A stretch of DNA of 64,000 bases from Pseudofrankia coriaricola (GCF_001854805.1 NZ_MBLO01000280.1:1-64000); one strand, 5' to 3'. Positions 26,953-36,445 are shown, numbered from the stretch's first letter. Translations and numbers: made by a program. The notes: a model not told the origin generated them from the letters alone.

Positions 26953-26968
26953 TCAACCAACCGGTTGA
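26953..26968. promoter_or_regulatory. Probable ArsR operator 1
   Basis: TCAACC-AACC-GGTTGA is a perfect palindrome 12 bp upstream of the arsR-type start. It shares both half-sites with the second copy at 26999. The centres are 46 bp apart, on the two promoter-proximal sides of the divergent region. Confidence 0.7.
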
Positions 26969-26998
26969 TGAGAAGGCTAGAGTGGCTGGCGTCAGACG

Positions 26999-27014
26999 TC
27001 AACCGTCTGGTTGA
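26999..27014. promoter_or_regulatory. Probable ArsR operator 2
   Basis: TCAACC-GTCT-GGTTGA has the same half-sites as operator 1 with a different 4-bp centre. It overlaps a second palindrome, CAGACG-TCAAC-CGTCTG, at 26993-27009. It lies between the ArsR operon and the divergent reductase gene. Confidence 0.7.
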
Positions 27015-27129
27015 GAATGGCAAGGGACCGGAGCGTGTGGACCAGGCGGGCGGGTACGTGCGCCCGCGGCGCGCCGGCGTCTCCGGCAGCCCCACCCACA
27101 TTGAGAGAAGCGGAGAGGAGCAGCACTTC

Positions 27130-27771
27130 ATGGCCAAGGTGATCGTGGCTCTCACGATGTCCCTGGACGGTTTCATCGCTGGCAGGAGCGATGCCGAGCA
27201 TCCGGACGGCGAGGGCGAGGGCGTCAGGCGCATCTTCGACTGGTACTTCGACGGCGACACCCCCATTCGCCCCTACCAGGAGGCCGAGCGTCGAGGCGTG
27301 CCGGTACCACCGTTCAAACTCGCCGCCGCCAGCGCCAAGGTGTTCGAAGAGCTGGTGGACAGCGGCGGGGCGGTCGTGACCGGTCGGCGGACCTACGACA
27401 TCAGCGGTGCGTGGGGCGGGAACGGGCCGCTGCCCGGGCTGCCGCTCTTCGTCGTGACCCACCGTGTGCCGGACCAGGTGCCGCAAGGCGAGAGCCGCTA
27501 CACATTCGTCACGGACGGCATCGAGAGCGCCGTCAAGCAGGCGAAGGCGGCGGCCGGGGACCGCTGGGTGAGCCTGATGGGATCGAGCGTCCCGCAGCAG
27601 TGCCTTCAGGCGGGGCTGGTCGACGAGATACAGATCCACCTCGTCCCGGTGCTGCTCGGCACCGGTATCCGCCTGTTCGACCACCTTGGGCCGGACGGCA
27701 TCGATCTGGAGCTTCTCAGGGTCGTCGAGGCCCCTGGAGTGACCCACCTGCGATACCGCGTCGTCAGGTAG
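27130..27771 (+). CDS. RibD-C/dihydrofolate-reductase-family protein
   Basis: A 213-residue protein of the RibD C-terminal (DHFR-like) family. MAKVIVALTMSLDGFIAG is the canonical opening; GAVVTGRRTYD and the end VEAPGVTHLRYRVVR also match. The DHFR fold binds NADPH, but the substrate in these stand-alone proteins is unknown. ATG 27130 has GAGAGGAG about 11 nt upstream. It is transcribed away from the ArsR operon across two shared palindromes. The 288 bp after it hold nothing I can support. Confidence 0.85.
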   Translation: MAKVIVALTMSLDGFIAGRSDAEHPDGEGEGVRRIFDWYFDGDTPIRPYQEAERRGVPVPPFKLAAASAKVFEELVDSGGAVVTGRRTYDISGAWGGNGPLPGLPLFVVTHRVPDQVPQGESRYTFVTDGIESAVKQAKAAAGDRWVSLMGSSVPQQCLQAGLVDEIQIHLVPVLLGTGIRLFDHLGPDGIDLELLRVVEAPGVTHLRYRVVR

Positions 27772-28059
27772 TCGCAGCGGCGGGACGGCGAGCTGGCTGC
27801 GCGTTGAGCGGTGACCGGACCGTATCTGGTGGGGCCTTGCGGTGGCTGTTGAGGCTTGGCTCCCGGCGCTTTCCCGTGGAGATTGGGGGGACTGGCCGTC
27901 GATGGCCGGCCGGACATGATCGCCAACTCGAACCATCCCTGCCACTCCTGCCGGCCCGCGATTCCCAGACCTGTCGGCGCTGGCGCGACGCCGACGTCAG
28001 CCACCCGACGTGCTGACCGCCCGACGCCGTGAACGCAACTCGAGCGCGCTGAGGTTGCC

Positions 28060-29298
28060 GTGGGTTATCGCGAGCTTGCCACCCGCCCTGTCCTCGTCTG
28101 GGCTCTCGTCGCCGTCGGCGCCCGGCTGCCCGTCGCGATGGCACCGCTAGCACTCGTCTTTCTCGTGCGCGAGCGCCCCGGTGGGTATGCGGTGGGCGCC
28201 GGGCTCGCCGCGGCCTATGTGATCGGCGAGGTGGTCGGGGCCGCGGTGCTCGGCCCGTGGCTGAAGCCAGAGCGGGCCCGCGGCCACCTGGCGGTTGGGT
28301 TGGCCGTCGGGGCTTGTGCGTTCGCCGGGCTCGGGTTCCTGCTCGACGCGCACGTCCTGGTGCTCGGAGCCCTCGCCGTGCTTGCCGGCGCCGCGCCCGC
28401 CGCGGCACCCGGAGGGTTGCGCACCCTGTTGACCTCGCAGCTTCCGGAGGCCCTCGTCGTCGAGGCGCTCAGTGCCGAGTCCGTCCTTACCTCCGTGGTC
28501 TGGGCCGCTGCCCCCGCGCTCGCCGGGGTACTCGCGCTGAGCCTTGCCCCATCCCTGCCGCTCCTTCTCGCCGCGGTACTGATGGCCGCCGCCGCGGCAG
28601 GACTGTGGGCACAGCCCGCTGGCTGGATGGTGGACGCGGATGATCGGGAGGGCGTTTCCATGGCGCGGACACTCGTCCGCGCATGGCCCATCTACGTCAC
28701 CGGTGGTGCCGCGATGTCCCTGCTGGCACTGGCCGAACTCGTCCTGCCCGCGCTGCTGGAACAGCGGGCGATCGGCGTCGGCTGGGCAGGCCCTCTCCTC
28801 GCGGGATTCTCGATCGCCTCGGCCGCCGGTGCCGCTCTGTATGGCCTGCGGGGCACCTGGCCCGGCTCGCTGCGTACGCAGAGCCTGGTTCTCCTCCTGG
28901 CCGTCGCCGGGTGCGTGGCCGTCGTCGCTGCGGCAGATTCGCTGCCCTGGATCGCCGGCGCTCTACTCGTCGCAGGCCAGCTGGCGGCCGGTGTTCAGGT
29001 AACCCGCGCCCTGTCACTGCGCGAGGCTTTGCCGCCCAGCGCGTACGCGGCGGCGTACTCGGTGATGTATGCGGCGACCGGTGTCGGCTACGCGGCCAGT
29101 GCCACGCTCGTTGGCGCTGTGCAGAGCGTGGCCTCGCCGTCCGTTGCCGTCCTCGCAGGCGTGGCGTTCGCTCTTCTGCTGATCGCAACCAGCGCCTTGG
29201 GCGAGCTGAGGGCCCTACGCCAGGCCAAGGATCTGAGCGCTGTGGCCAAAGGGGATGCCGTCAGTGAACCTGAGGCTGCCGACTTTGAGCGGCTTTAG
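28060..29298 (+). CDS. MFS-type transporter
   Basis: A 412-residue integral membrane protein with about 12 predicted helices, Ala/Leu/Gly-rich throughout, with a central cytoplasmic loop around WMVDADDREGVSMARTLVRA. It resembles actinobacterial major-facilitator efflux proteins. The start is GTG 28060. The substrate is unknown. It is convergent with proline iminopeptidase, only 30 bp apart. Confidence 0.8.
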   Translation: MGYRELATRPVLVWALVAVGARLPVAMAPLALVFLVRERPGGYAVGAGLAAAYVIGEVVGAAVLGPWLKPERARGHLAVGLAVGACAFAGLGFLLDAHVLVLGALAVLAGAAPAAAPGGLRTLLTSQLPEALVVEALSAESVLTSVVWAAAPALAGVLALSLAPSLPLLLAAVLMAAAAAGLWAQPAGWMVDADDREGVSMARTLVRAWPIYVTGGAAMSLLALAELVLPALLEQRAIGVGWAGPLLAGFSIASAAGAALYGLRGTWPGSLRTQSLVLLLAVAGCVAVVAAADSLPWIAGALLVAGQLAAGVQVTRALSLREALPPSAYAAAYSVMYAATGVGYAASATLVGAVQSVASPSVAVLAGVAFALLLIATSALGELRALRQAKDLSAVAKGDAVSEPEAADFERL

Positions 29299-29328
29299 CC
29301 GCACAGCGGCGCGCCATGCGGTCGACCA

Positions 29329-30423
29329 TTAGCCGCGGCGAAACGGCGGACTACATACCGAACGGCGGCCTGGATCACGTCGGATGGGGCTGTCGGCGGC
29401 TGCCGACGGTGCCACTGCTGACGGAGTTAACGTTGATTGGCTGGACGAGGGCTGTGGGCCAGCGTCAGCTTGGCTGAACCGTTCGATCGCTTCCATGATC
29501 GCTTCCTTGGTGGCGGGGCTGCCGGTGTGGCCGGACTCGGCGATGACCTTCAGTTCCGCGTCGGGCCAGGCTGCGGCGAGGTCCCAGGCGGTCCTGAGCG
29601 GGCTGGCGAGGTCGAGCCGGCCGTGGATCAGCGCCGCCGGGATGCCGGCCAGCCGGTGGGCGTCGCGTAGCAGCTGGCCGTCCTCGAGCCAGGCGCTGTG
29701 GGCGAAGTAGTGCGTACAGATACGGACGAATGCCAGGAGCGCATCGTCGGGTTTGCCGCTGTACTGGCCCGGGGCGCCGAGCGTCTCGTGGGCGATGACG
29801 GCGTCTTCCCAAGCACACCAGGCTCGCGCTGCGTTCATCCGGACCGTCGGGTCCGGGCTGTTGCACAGCCGGTTGTAGGCGGCGACGAGATCGCCGTCCC
29901 GGTCCGCCGTCGGCAAGGCCTCGTGGAATGCTTCCCACTCGGCTGGCAGGAGGCGGCCGACACCGCGGTAGAGCCAGTCGATTTCCTCGGGCCTGGTCAT
30001 GGTGACGCCGACAAGGATGATCTCCGAGACCCGGTCGGGGTGGCGCTCGGCATAGGCGAGGATCAGCGTCGAGCCCCACGAGCCGCCGTAGAGGAGCCAC
30101 CGCTCGATGCCCAGGTGCTCGCGCAGCCGCTCCATGTCGGCGATCAGGTGCTCGGTGGTGTTGTGCTCCAGGCTGACGGCCGGGTCGCAGGCATGGGGCC
30201 GGCTCTGGCCGCAACCGCGCTGGTCGAACAGGATGATCCGATAGACCTCGGGGTCGAACATCCGGCGGCTGCCACGGCGTCCGCCGCTGCCAGGGCCGCC
30301 GTGCACCCACAACGCGGGCTTGCCGCCCGCGTTGCCGCTGGTCTCCCAGTAGATCTGGTTGTCCTCGCCGACATCGAGAAAGCCATGGGCGTACGGCTCG
30401 ATGGCCGGGAACAACTCCCTCAT
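29329..30423 (-). CDS. pip: Proline iminopeptidase
   Basis: A 364-residue alpha/beta hydrolase of the S33 family that releases N-terminal proline. The oxyanion HGGPGSGGR, nucleophile elbow GGSWGST, Asp in GRLDLASP and His in ESGHTG are all visible. RIILFDQRGCGQSRPHACDP is characteristic of Pip. GGAAGGAAACAG precedes ATG 30423, deciding the start. The 45-residue Ser/Pro/Arg-rich tail beyond the normal end looks like read-through into unrelated sequence and includes part of a 32-bp repeat also seen at 34988. Confidence 0.87.
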   Translation of the reverse strand: MRELFPAIEPYAHGFLDVGEDNQIYWETSGNAGGKPALWVHGGPGSGGRRGSRRMFDPEVYRIILFDQRGCGQSRPHACDPAVSLEHNTTEHLIADMERLREHLGIERWLLYGGSWGSTLILAYAERHPDRVSEIILVGVTMTRPEEIDWLYRGVGRLLPAEWEAFHEALPTADRDGDLVAAYNRLCNSPDPTVRMNAARAWCAWEDAVIAHETLGAPGQYSGKPDDALLAFVRICTHYFAHSAWLEDGQLLRDAHRLAGIPAALIHGRLDLASPLRTAWDLAAAWPDAELKVIAESGHTGSPATKEAIMEAIERFSQADAGPQPSSSQSTLTPSAVAPSAAADSPIRRDPGRRSVCSPPFRRG

Positions 30424-30492
30424 CTGTTTCCTTCCGTGGCCGGCCCTGGCTGCAACGGCGATGTGGTCCATACGGAGGGCCGGCGAGGCTGT

Positions 30493-31164
30493 CTATGGGG
30501 CGCCCGGGTGGATGAGCCCGGACTCGTAGGCGGTAATGACGGCCTGGGTACGGTCACGAGCCGCAAGCTTGGCGAGGATGCTGCTGACGTGTGTCTTCAC
30601 GGTCTCGTTGGCGATGTAGAGCCGGGCGGCGATCTCGGGGTTGGAATGGCCGGCGGCGAGCAGGCGCAGGACGTCGGTCTCACGCGCTGTGAGCTGGGCG
30701 AGCCGGTCGGGCCGGACGCGGGGCCGGAGGCGGACGAACTCGTCGATGAGGCGTCGGGTGATGTCAGGGGTGAGGAGGGCGTCACCGCGGGCAACGACGC
30801 GTACAGCGTCGAACAGGGTCGTCGCCGGTAGGTCCTTCAAGAGGAACCCACTGGCTCCCGCGACGAGTGCGTCATAGACATACTCGTCGAGGTCGAACGT
30901 CGTGAGAACGATCACCCGGGGTGCGGGTGCGAGCGTGGTCGTGATGGCGCGGGTCGCGGCGATGCCGTCGAGGACGGGCATGCGGACGTCCATCAGGACT
31001 ACGTCGGGGCGATGTGCCGTCGCGGCTCGGATCGCGTCCTGTCCGTCGCGTGCGGTACCGACGACGACGATGTCGTCCCGGGTCGCCAGCAAGGCGGAGA
31101 AACCGGCCCGGACGATTCCATCGTCGTCGGCGATTGTCACCCGGATCGGTGCTGGCGCGGTCAT
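30493..31164 (-). CDS. NarL-family response regulator
   Basis: A 223-residue receiver plus LuxR-type output protein. The phosphoacceptor Asp lies in VVLMDVRMPVLDG, the conserved Thr in VIVLTTFDLDEYVYDA and the Lys in FLLKDLPA. The C-terminal HTH is LTARETDVLRLLAAGHSNPE and ANETVKTHVSSILAKL. It overlaps the cognate kinase gene by 4 nt. The pair is divergent from an ABC exporter operon, its probable target. Confidence 0.9.
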   Translation of the reverse strand: MTAPAPIRVTIADDDGIVRAGFSALLATRDDIVVVGTARDGQDAIRAATAHRPDVVLMDVRMPVLDGIAATRAITTTLAPAPRVIVLTTFDLDEYVYDALVAGASGFLLKDLPATTLFDAVRVVARGDALLTPDITRRLIDEFVRLRPRVRPDRLAQLTARETDVLRLLAAGHSNPEIAARLYIANETVKTHVSSILAKLAARDRTQAVITAYESGLIHPGAP

Positions 31165-32342
31165 CGGTTCCGTCGGAGGGGAAGCTCCGCGACGACCTCG
31201 AACCCACCGTCGGTCCTGTGCCCGTGGCGCAGGGTCCCGCCCACCGCGTCGACCCGTTCACGCATGCCGACCAGACCGAGTCCGGCGCTGTCGGCGGGCA
31301 AGGCCAGGTCCGGGGCGCCGTTGTTGATCATCAGGCGGAGCAGGCACGGCGTGTAGTCAACCGCGATGTCGACGTCGGCGCCGGGAGCGTGGCGACGGGC
31401 GTTCGTGAGGGCTTCCTGGATCACCCGGTAGGAGACGAGGTCGGTGCCGGCGGGGAGCGGGGCTGGGCTTCCGCTCACGGTGACGGTGACCACGGTGCCC
31501 AGGACGCGGGTGGCCTCGATCAGCGCGGAGAGCTGGTCGAGGCCCGGGCGGGGTGCGCGAGCCGATTCGGGCTGGCTGACCGCTGCGCCGCCGCGGGGTG
31601 GGGCGGGGGAACGGATCACCGTAAGGATGCGTCGCATTTCGGCGAGCGCGTCGCGGGCGGACTCGCCGATCGCGGCGAGTCGCGTGCCGGCGAGCTCGGG
31701 CAGGTCAGGCGTCGTGTAGCGGGCGGTCTCAGCCTGGATCGCAATGTGCGAGATGTGGTGGGCGACGACATCGTGCAGCTCCCGTGCGATGGCCGCGCGG
31801 TCGACCAGGATCGAGCGCTCGCGCAGCGTCGACGTATGGGCGACGGCGAGTGCCTCGTGTTCCGCGATGATCGCGTTCCGGCTCCGTAGGAGCCGGCCGA
31901 GACCGAGTGCCGCGGTCACGACGGCGAGCAACAGGTAGCCGGCGGCTCCCGGTTCGGCGGAGTTGAACGGCGTCACGGCGTTGACGAGGAACAACGCGCC
32001 GATCACACAGGTGTCGATCGCCGTCAGCCGGTAGGCGGCCACCGCGCACACGATCATGAGGCCTGCCCCGGCGCCGACCGGGATTGGCTGGGCCCGCGGG
32101 AAAAGCCAGCCCAACGCCGCGACCACGGCGACCGCTGCCGCCGCGCGCGGGAGGCGAACGACGAAGGCGAGGGGCACGGCGATCGCGATGGATGTCAGGA
32201 ACCGGTCGTCGAGGCCCACCTGGGCCACCGCCGCGATCAGGAGCGTTCCCGCGGCGCCGATCCACGGCCATGGCATCGCCAGAATGTCGACCAGCGTGCC
32301 CTCGACGCGACCAACGATCGCCGGGCGGACTTGTGCGCTCAT
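31161..32342 (-). CDS. Sensor histidine kinase, DesK/HisKA_3 type
   Basis: A 393-residue kinase with four to five N-terminal helices serving as the membrane sensor and no large periplasmic domain. The DHp helix IARELHDVVAHHISHIAIQA contains the phosphorylated His. The ATPase domain is seen at YRVIQEALTNARRHAPGA and LVGMRERVDAVGGTL. ATG 32342 was chosen; the longer frame is implausible. Such kinases sense membrane stress or drugs, fitting the divergent ABC exporter. Confidence 0.88.
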   Translation of the reverse strand: MSAQVRPAIVGRVEGTLVDILAMPWPWIGAAGTLLIAAVAQVGLDDRFLTSIAIAVPLAFVVRLPRAAAAVAVVAALGWLFPRAQPIPVGAGAGLMIVCAVAAYRLTAIDTCVIGALFLVNAVTPFNSAEPGAAGYLLLAVVTAALGLGRLLRSRNAIIAEHEALAVAHTSTLRERSILVDRAAIARELHDVVAHHISHIAIQAETARYTTPDLPELAGTRLAAIGESARDALAEMRRILTVIRSPAPPRGGAAVSQPESARAPRPGLDQLSALIEATRVLGTVVTVTVSGSPAPLPAGTDLVSYRVIQEALTNARRHAPGADVDIAVDYTPCLLRLMINNGAPDLALPADSAGLGLVGMRERVDAVGGTLRHGHRTDGGFEVVAELPLRRNR

Positions 32343-32456
32343 CGCCGACCAGTCTGTCTGGCCGGCCGGTGATCCCGCATCGCTCGCTCGGGGGAGGCCG
32401 ACAACCGCTCCCGCGGGGGATCCGCCGCCGACGTGGCCGTCCCTACCGTCCCAGCC

Positions 32457-33212
32457 ATGCGATCGAACCTTCCACAACCCGGCCTGACATTTGAGGCGCT
32501 GACGAAACGGTTCGGCACCGTGGTCGCGCTCGACGACGTCACGTTCACGGTGCCACCAGGCACGGTCACCGCCCTCGTCGGCCCGAACGGCTCCGGCAAG
32601 ACGACCTCGATGCGCATCGCGCTCGGGCTGGCCAGCCCGAGCGCGGGCCGGGTACTGGTCGCGGGCCAGCTCTACCGGCACCTCGATGCCCCGCTCACCC
32701 GGATCGGCTCGCTGCTTGATGCCACCGCCGTGAACCCTGGGCTGACCGGCCGCACCCATCTGCGCTGGCTGGCCGCGGCAGGCGGCATCCGCGCGGCCCG
32801 CGTCGACGCGCTCCTCGAACAGGTCGGCCTCGGCACCGCCGCTCGACGCCGGGTCGGCGGATACTCGCTCGGCATGAAGCAGCGGCTCGGCGTTGCCGCG
32901 GCCCTACTTGGCGACCCACCGATTCTCATACTCGACGAACCGATGAACGGACTCGACCCCGAAGGCATGGTCTGGTTTCGCCGGCTGGCGAGGAACCTCC
33001 GCGACGAAGGCCGGGCTGTCCTCGTCTCCTCGCACCTGATGCGCGAACTTGAAGGCATCGCCGACCGCGTCGTCGTGATCCACCGCGGCCGGATCGCCGC
33101 CGACGCCAGCATCGCATCGCTGCTGATGGGCAGCCCCGACGCCGCCGACCGTCCCAGTCTCGAAGACGTCTACCTGCGAGTCGTCACCTCACCCGAGGAA
33201 GTCCGTCCATGA
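32457..33212 (+). CDS. ABC transporter ATP-binding protein
   Basis: A 251-residue ATPase. Walker A GPNGSGKTTS, signature YSLGMKQRLGVAAALL, Walker B ILILDEPMNGLDPEG, and H-loop SSHLM are all present. It is close to the bacitracin/lantibiotic-type exporter group. ATG 32457 or the upstream in-frame GTG 32433 may start it. It overlaps the permease gene by 4 nt and faces the histidine kinase across 114 bp. Confidence 0.9.
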   Translation: MRSNLPQPGLTFEALTKRFGTVVALDDVTFTVPPGTVTALVGPNGSGKTTSMRIALGLASPSAGRVLVAGQLYRHLDAPLTRIGSLLDATAVNPGLTGRTHLRWLAAAGGIRAARVDALLEQVGLGTAARRRVGGYSLGMKQRLGVAAALLGDPPILILDEPMNGLDPEGMVWFRRLARNLRDEGRAVLVSSHLMRELEGIADRVVVIHRGRIAADASIASLLMGSPDAADRPSLEDVYLRVVTSPEEVRP

Positions 33213-34015
33213 CCCCGAACTCCAGGCCGCATCCTCGCCTCAGGACCGTCCGGGCAGAATGGATCAAGACCGTCGGCAGCCGCGGCACGCTCACCGCGAT
33301 GGGCCTGCTTGCCACCCTCCCTGTCGGGTTCTCCGCGCTCGTCGTCGCCAACACCCCCTCCACCGACCCGCCCGGCGCACCCGGTGACGACGACATCGTC
33401 GCCAACACCCTCGTGGGCGTGCTCATCGGCGTCGTCATCGCCGCGGTCGTCGGCGCGACAGCGATCGGCAACGAGGAACGCTCAGGCATGATCTCGACCA
33501 GCTACACCGCGACCCCGCGCCGCCACCGGGTGATTCTCGCCAAGGCGTCCGTCGCCGCTGCAAGCACCCTCATCATCGGCATCGCCTCGTCCTGGGCCTC
33601 CTATCTCGTGGCCCGCCCGCTCCAACGAGGCCAGGGCTATGTCGCCCCCAGCTACCCCGAACCCGACCTGTTCAGCGGGCCATTCCTACGCGCGATCGTC
33701 GGCACCGGACTACTGACCACCTTGATCGCCGTCTACGCCGTCGGCATCACGACGATCGTGCGGCGTACCTCGATCGCGATCCCGGTCGTCGTCGCGACGC
33801 TCCTGCTGCCTGGCCTGCTCGCCACCAGCGACCGCATACAGCAGTTCACTCAACGCTGGACACCGTTCGCCGGCTTCTCCATCCAACACACCGTCCAACG
33901 CCCCGACTACTTTGCCGGGCCCTGGCACGGCTTCGTCGTCACCGCGGCTTACACCACCGTCGCCCTCGTGGCCGCCATCTCACTTGCTCATCGCCGCGAC
34001 ATCCGTCCGGCGTGA
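33209..34015 (+). CDS. ABC-2-type permease
   Basis: A 268-residue permease with about six helices. RTVRAEWIKTVGSRGTLTAM at the N-terminus and GNEERSGMISTSYTATPRRH in the first loop match ABC-2 lantibiotic-immunity-like permeases. It forms a two-gene exporter with the preceding ATPase. The probable role is resistance to an envelope-active peptide or drug, controlled by the divergent two-component system. Confidence 0.85.
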   Translation: MTPNSRPHPRLRTVRAEWIKTVGSRGTLTAMGLLATLPVGFSALVVANTPSTDPPGAPGDDDIVANTLVGVLIGVVIAAVVGATAIGNEERSGMISTSYTATPRRHRVILAKASVAAASTLIIGIASSWASYLVARPLQRGQGYVAPSYPEPDLFSGPFLRAIVGTGLLTTLIAVYAVGITTIVRRTSIAIPVVVATLLLPGLLATSDRIQQFTQRWTPFAGFSIQHTVQRPDYFAGPWHGFVVTAAYTTVALVAAISLAHRRDIRPA

Positions 34016-34205
34016 ACGCCCTCGAGCGCACGGCGGCGGTGTGGCCGGTGAGTCACACCACGAGCTGGACCGGACTCGGCGCGGCGCACACGACCGGATG
34101 CCATCCCGACGCCCTGTCGGCGCGGGGCTCCGCGACGCCTGGCACCATGCCACCGGCCTCCCGTCGCGTCCCGTGGGCCGCGACTCGAGCCCGACCGCCA
34201 CAGGA

Positions 34206-34436
34206 CTATGAAGGAAGAAACGATATCCCTACGCACAATGCAAGTATGATCATCAAGAAGAATGTGCCGAACAGTAGGTCGGACAAGAGTTCGGGTATCA
34301 TCGCGCGGCGCTCGCCTGGCGGAACGGCAATTGTGACAGCAAGGATAACGATAACCGCTGTGCCGACCGACATTGCGAGGACTATTAGGGCTCCTCCAGG
34401 GGTGAGCCTCGGCGTAACTATCCGGTCGTCTGACAT
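34206..34436 (-). CDS. Small two-helix membrane protein, AT-rich
   Basis: A 76-residue protein with two hydrophobic helices: GALIVLAMSVGTAVIVILAV and LFGTFFLMIILALCVGISFL. GGGAGAAG precedes ATG 34436, giving a convincing start. The coding region is noticeably poorer in G+C than its neighbours and uses codons such as ATA and AAT that are rare elsewhere in the window, a sign of foreign origin. No family is recognised. Confidence 0.6.
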   Translation of the reverse strand: MSDDRIVTPRLTPGGALIVLAMSVGTAVIVILAVTIAVPPGERRAMIPELLSDLLFGTFFLMIILALCVGISFLPS

Positions 34437-35200
34437 TCGACGCTTCTCCCAAAACGGCGACGGCGGCACCTCAAAAGGGGTACGAAAACTCCGCGACGCG
34501 ATCATGCCCGATATGTCTGTCCGGGTCGGCCGGTGGCGGGCTCCCTGACGGGTGCGAGCGGTTGCTCGGGCTGTCGAGCCAGAACATCCGGCCGGTCGTG
34601 GTGGAGGCAGGGCCGTGGGCGCTGGGCAGGTCGCGGCGATGCGTCGGGTCACCTCCTCGCCGGGGGTAGCGGCGGTGCGTCCATTGTCACCCGTCGCGGG
34701 AGCGAGGCTGTCTCATCCCGGGTGGTGAGGGGCCGGTCACGGTCTCCGGGGCCGAACAGGCTGTGGGCTTCGGTGTCAACGTGGCTTCTGCCGCCTGCAT
34801 CGCTGTGCGGATGGCTGTCGGCTTGGGGGAGCCGATCTGGCCGTTGAGGCTGACAGCGTGGGCGGCCGGGACGGTAGGGCTCGGCGGGTCTGTGTGCGGC
34901 CCGGATCCCGACGTTGACGCTGACTGCCCGGGTTATCGGGGTGGCCGGAGGCCGTGGTCAGTGTGAGTGGGTCGGTTTCGGACCACAGCGAAACGGCGAA
35001 CTACATAGCAAATGGTGGCGCGCGTCACATGCTGGCCGGTGGCCGCCGGGAGTCGTCACCGCAGCCGCCTCGCTCCAGCCGCCACGGTGCGCCGCAGCGG
35101 CCAATGATCGCCGTTTCTGCTCCCCGGCGGTTGTCCGCGGAGCCGAATCTCGACCACGAGGGGGCGTAGGTAGCAATCACCTGTCTGCGGGCTGGCGGCG
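34437..35200. other. Gene-free stretch
   Basis: About 760 bp without a convincing gene on either strand; all open frames are Arg/Gly/Ser-rich shadows. The only structure I can support is a 32-nt imperfect repeat at 34988-35019 shared with 29338-29369 (27 of 32 positions). Confidence 0.5.
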
Positions 35201-36259
35201 GTGTCGGAATCTGTCGGTGCTTGTCGTCATGATCGGGCTGTGGCTGACGAGGGTGTGGTCGAGGGCGTTGGGGACGACTGGGGACTCCGCCGGCAGGTGA
35301 TGGAGGGGCTCGGCGAGTACCGGTGGTTACGTGATGTTCGCCGTGTGCTGCCGGAGCTGCGGGCCAGCGGCAGGCTTGCGGTCGATGCTGTGCCGTGGCG
35401 GCGATATCACCATGCGTTCGGAAGGGCCGGGGACGTGCCTGACTCGCTGCGTGCGCTTTCCGACGGCGATCCGGATGTCGTGTCGCGTGAGCTCGGCGGC
35501 CTGTGGGGCAGGATTCGTCACCAGGGTGGCACCTCCGCCCCGGCGGCTTTGGCGGTGCCGTTCCTGATCCGGCTCGCTGCCCACCCGGCCGCGCACTGCC
35601 GCGCCGGTCTGCTGTTGCTGGCGGCCGAGGCGGGCCATCGCGACCATTTCGGGGGCGATCTGCGCCAGGACCTGCTCCGGGTGGATTATCCACCCGAGGA
35701 TCTGCGGTTCGATGTCTCCGGGTACCCCGTCCAGTTGACGTTGGAGGCGGCGCGCGAGGCGATCACCGCGGACGTCTCGCTGCTGATCCCGCTGCTTGAT
35801 GACGCCGACGCGGCGGTGCGTGCGGCCGCCGCCTACGCGCTGGCCACCGTGCCAGGAGCGCCACCTGTGGTGTCGCAGGCGCTGCGGGCACGGCTGGCGT
35901 TGGAGGATGACGAGCCGGTGCGGATCAGCCTGGTGCTCGCGCTCACCCAGCTCGCGCTCGAACGATCTGAGGCGGCAGTAGCCGTGGCATGGGCCGAGCA
36001 GCTGTGGACGGACGAGGACAGCTCGATCGATCTCCGTCTCGCCGGGGCGCTGGCGTGGCTGTGCGCGACCGTGGCGCCGCCTCCGCGGCGCCTGCTTGAC
36101 CTGCTCGCAACGGCCACCACGCCGGAGATGGAGCAGTGGATGCTGCAGGTGCCGTGGCAGGATGACCTCGCCTGGGCCGGCAGCCTCGCCGTATGGCTCG
36201 CCGCGTTCCTCAACAACTCACCGGCCCAGGACCCCGAAAACCCCTTCGCGTCCCTGTAA
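35201..36259 (+). CDS. HEAT-repeat protein
   Basis: A helical repeat protein of 320-352 residues. Repeated helix pairs include LLIPLLDDADAAVRAAAAYALATV and LRARLALEDDEPVRISLVLALTQL, the alternating pattern of HEAT/PBS-lyase-like repeats. ATG 35300 (MEGLGEYRWLRDV) is the first start with sensible downstream protein, although GTG 35201 is open. HEAT proteins usually scaffold partners. No enzyme domain is present, and no operon partner is evident. Confidence 0.7.
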   Translation: MSESVGACRHDRAVADEGVVEGVGDDWGLRRQVMEGLGEYRWLRDVRRVLPELRASGRLAVDAVPWRRYHHAFGRAGDVPDSLRALSDGDPDVVSRELGGLWGRIRHQGGTSAPAALAVPFLIRLAAHPAAHCRAGLLLLAAEAGHRDHFGGDLRQDLLRVDYPPEDLRFDVSGYPVQLTLEAAREAITADVSLLIPLLDDADAAVRAAAAYALATVPGAPPVVSQALRARLALEDDEPVRISLVLALTQLALERSEAAVAVAWAEQLWTDEDSSIDLRLAGALAWLCATVAPPPRRLLDLLATATTPEMEQWMLQVPWQDDLAWAGSLAVWLAAFLNNSPAQDPENPFASL

Positions 36260-36275
36260 GCGGCCGGCACCGCTA

Positions 36276-36305
36276 GCCGGATCGTGACGCGCTGGCTGAT
36301 CCGGC
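36276..36305. terminator. Weak hairpin between convergent genes
   Basis: GCCGGATC at 36276-36283 and its complement GATCCGGC at 36298-36305 bracket a 14-nt loop, between the convergent HEAT and VWA genes. No T-run, so termination is only likely from position. Confidence 0.35.
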
Positions 36306-36445
36306 GGCCCTCGGCTGATGGGCACTCTCATGGGTGGGTTGCCGCAGTTGCTCACCGTGTGCAAGGTTCGGCCTTGGCGGCTGGCGCGCTCGGGTCGATC
36401 CTGTCGACGGTCGCGGCGCCACTCGGCCGCCGAATATCCGCGGGC

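Noticed and set aside
34763-34966. 67-codon frame in the gene-free stretch
   Set aside because: Hydrophobic but no ribosome-binding site and atypical composition.
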